DNA of 64,000 nt from Euonymus europaeus. Taxonomy: Eukaryota; Streptophyta; Magnoliopsida; Celastrales; Celastraceae. Location of the stretch: the NCBI GenBank assembly GCA_963580455.1, contig OY756957.1, positions 2,919,001 through 2,983,000 on the forward strand, given 5' to 3'. Numbering within the stretch: the stretch's first letter is position 1; every line of letters begins with the position of its first letter. Positions 63,972 to 64,000 of this stretch are shown one piece after another. Below the pieces are notes generated by a model, which did not search any database, was not told the DNA's origin, and worked only from the letters and a program-made list of their open reading frames with translations. The translations under genes were made by a program, and so were the position numbers.

Positions 63972-64000
63972 GTTGGTTTTTCCTAAGTTCCACATTTTTC

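Overview
This is a 64 kb stretch of plant nuclear DNA. The genes carry short GT-AG introns in AT-rich sequence, and the protein families are plant ones: an RBX1 RING protein, a class VII receptor-like cytoplasmic kinase, aleurain and an ankyrin-PGG protein. The mobile elements are also typical of plants: hAT, MULE, plant L1-type LINEs, TRIM, and Tourist-like and Stowaway-like MITEs. The protein style suggests a eudicot. I cannot name the species.

Layout. Positions 1-223 (minus) hold the 5' end of a subtilisin-like protease gene. From 224 to 6.2 kb there is no cellular gene, but there are a complete 317-bp TRIM element with target duplications, Tourist-like and Stowaway-like MITEs, and a 3' LINE stub. 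A five-exon RBX1 gene (minus) spans 6.26-8.60 kb. A hAT-like element containing a ~103-bp tandem array lies at 8.9-9.9 kb, a small membrane-protein ORF near 11.3 kb, and another hAT-like element at 11.8-12.3 kb. A five-exon RIPK-like kinase gene (minus) spans 13.14-14.84 kb. Between 15 and 20.7 kb I see only repeats. A 3.77-kb hAT transposon with 11-bp terminal inverted repeats, a perfect 8-bp target duplication and an open transposase gene sits at 20.7-24.5 kb.

From 25.8 to 39.5 kb there are three plus-strand genes: an eight-exon aleurain-like vacuolar cysteine protease, a FIP1-like membrane/coiled-coil protein whose first splice acceptor appears lost, and a four-exon conserved protein of unknown function. 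A decayed MULE transposase with an OTU-like tail (40.3-42.2 kb) precedes an ankyrin-PGG locus. That locus has one complete seven-exon gene (43.2-46.0 kb), one decayed 3' remnant (52.6-53.1 kb) and one nearly identical copy that runs off the right edge (62.8-64.0 kb).

The spaces between the ankyrin copies are filled by two different L1-type LINEs, both antisense to the ankyrin genes. LINE-A (46.2-52.5 kb) is flanked by a 15-bp target duplication with one mismatch. It is split by a MITE in ORF1 and carries a ~1.17-kb internal inversion of the reverse transcriptase region, with sequence missing at one breakpoint. LINE-B (54.5-60.3 kb) looks full length, with a perfect 14-bp target duplication, ORF1 and ORF2 overlapping by ATGA, and only one frameshift and one in-frame stop.

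The cellular genes do not form a pathway. They cover ubiquitin ligation, defence-type kinase signalling, vacuolar proteolysis and a recently amplified ankyrin membrane-protein locus. I found no convincing new multi-gene system. The most unusual items are the LINE-A inversion, the FIP1-like splice defect, the apparently recent hAT element and the ankyrin array. All calls rest on reading the sequence and family knowledge; no database search was run.
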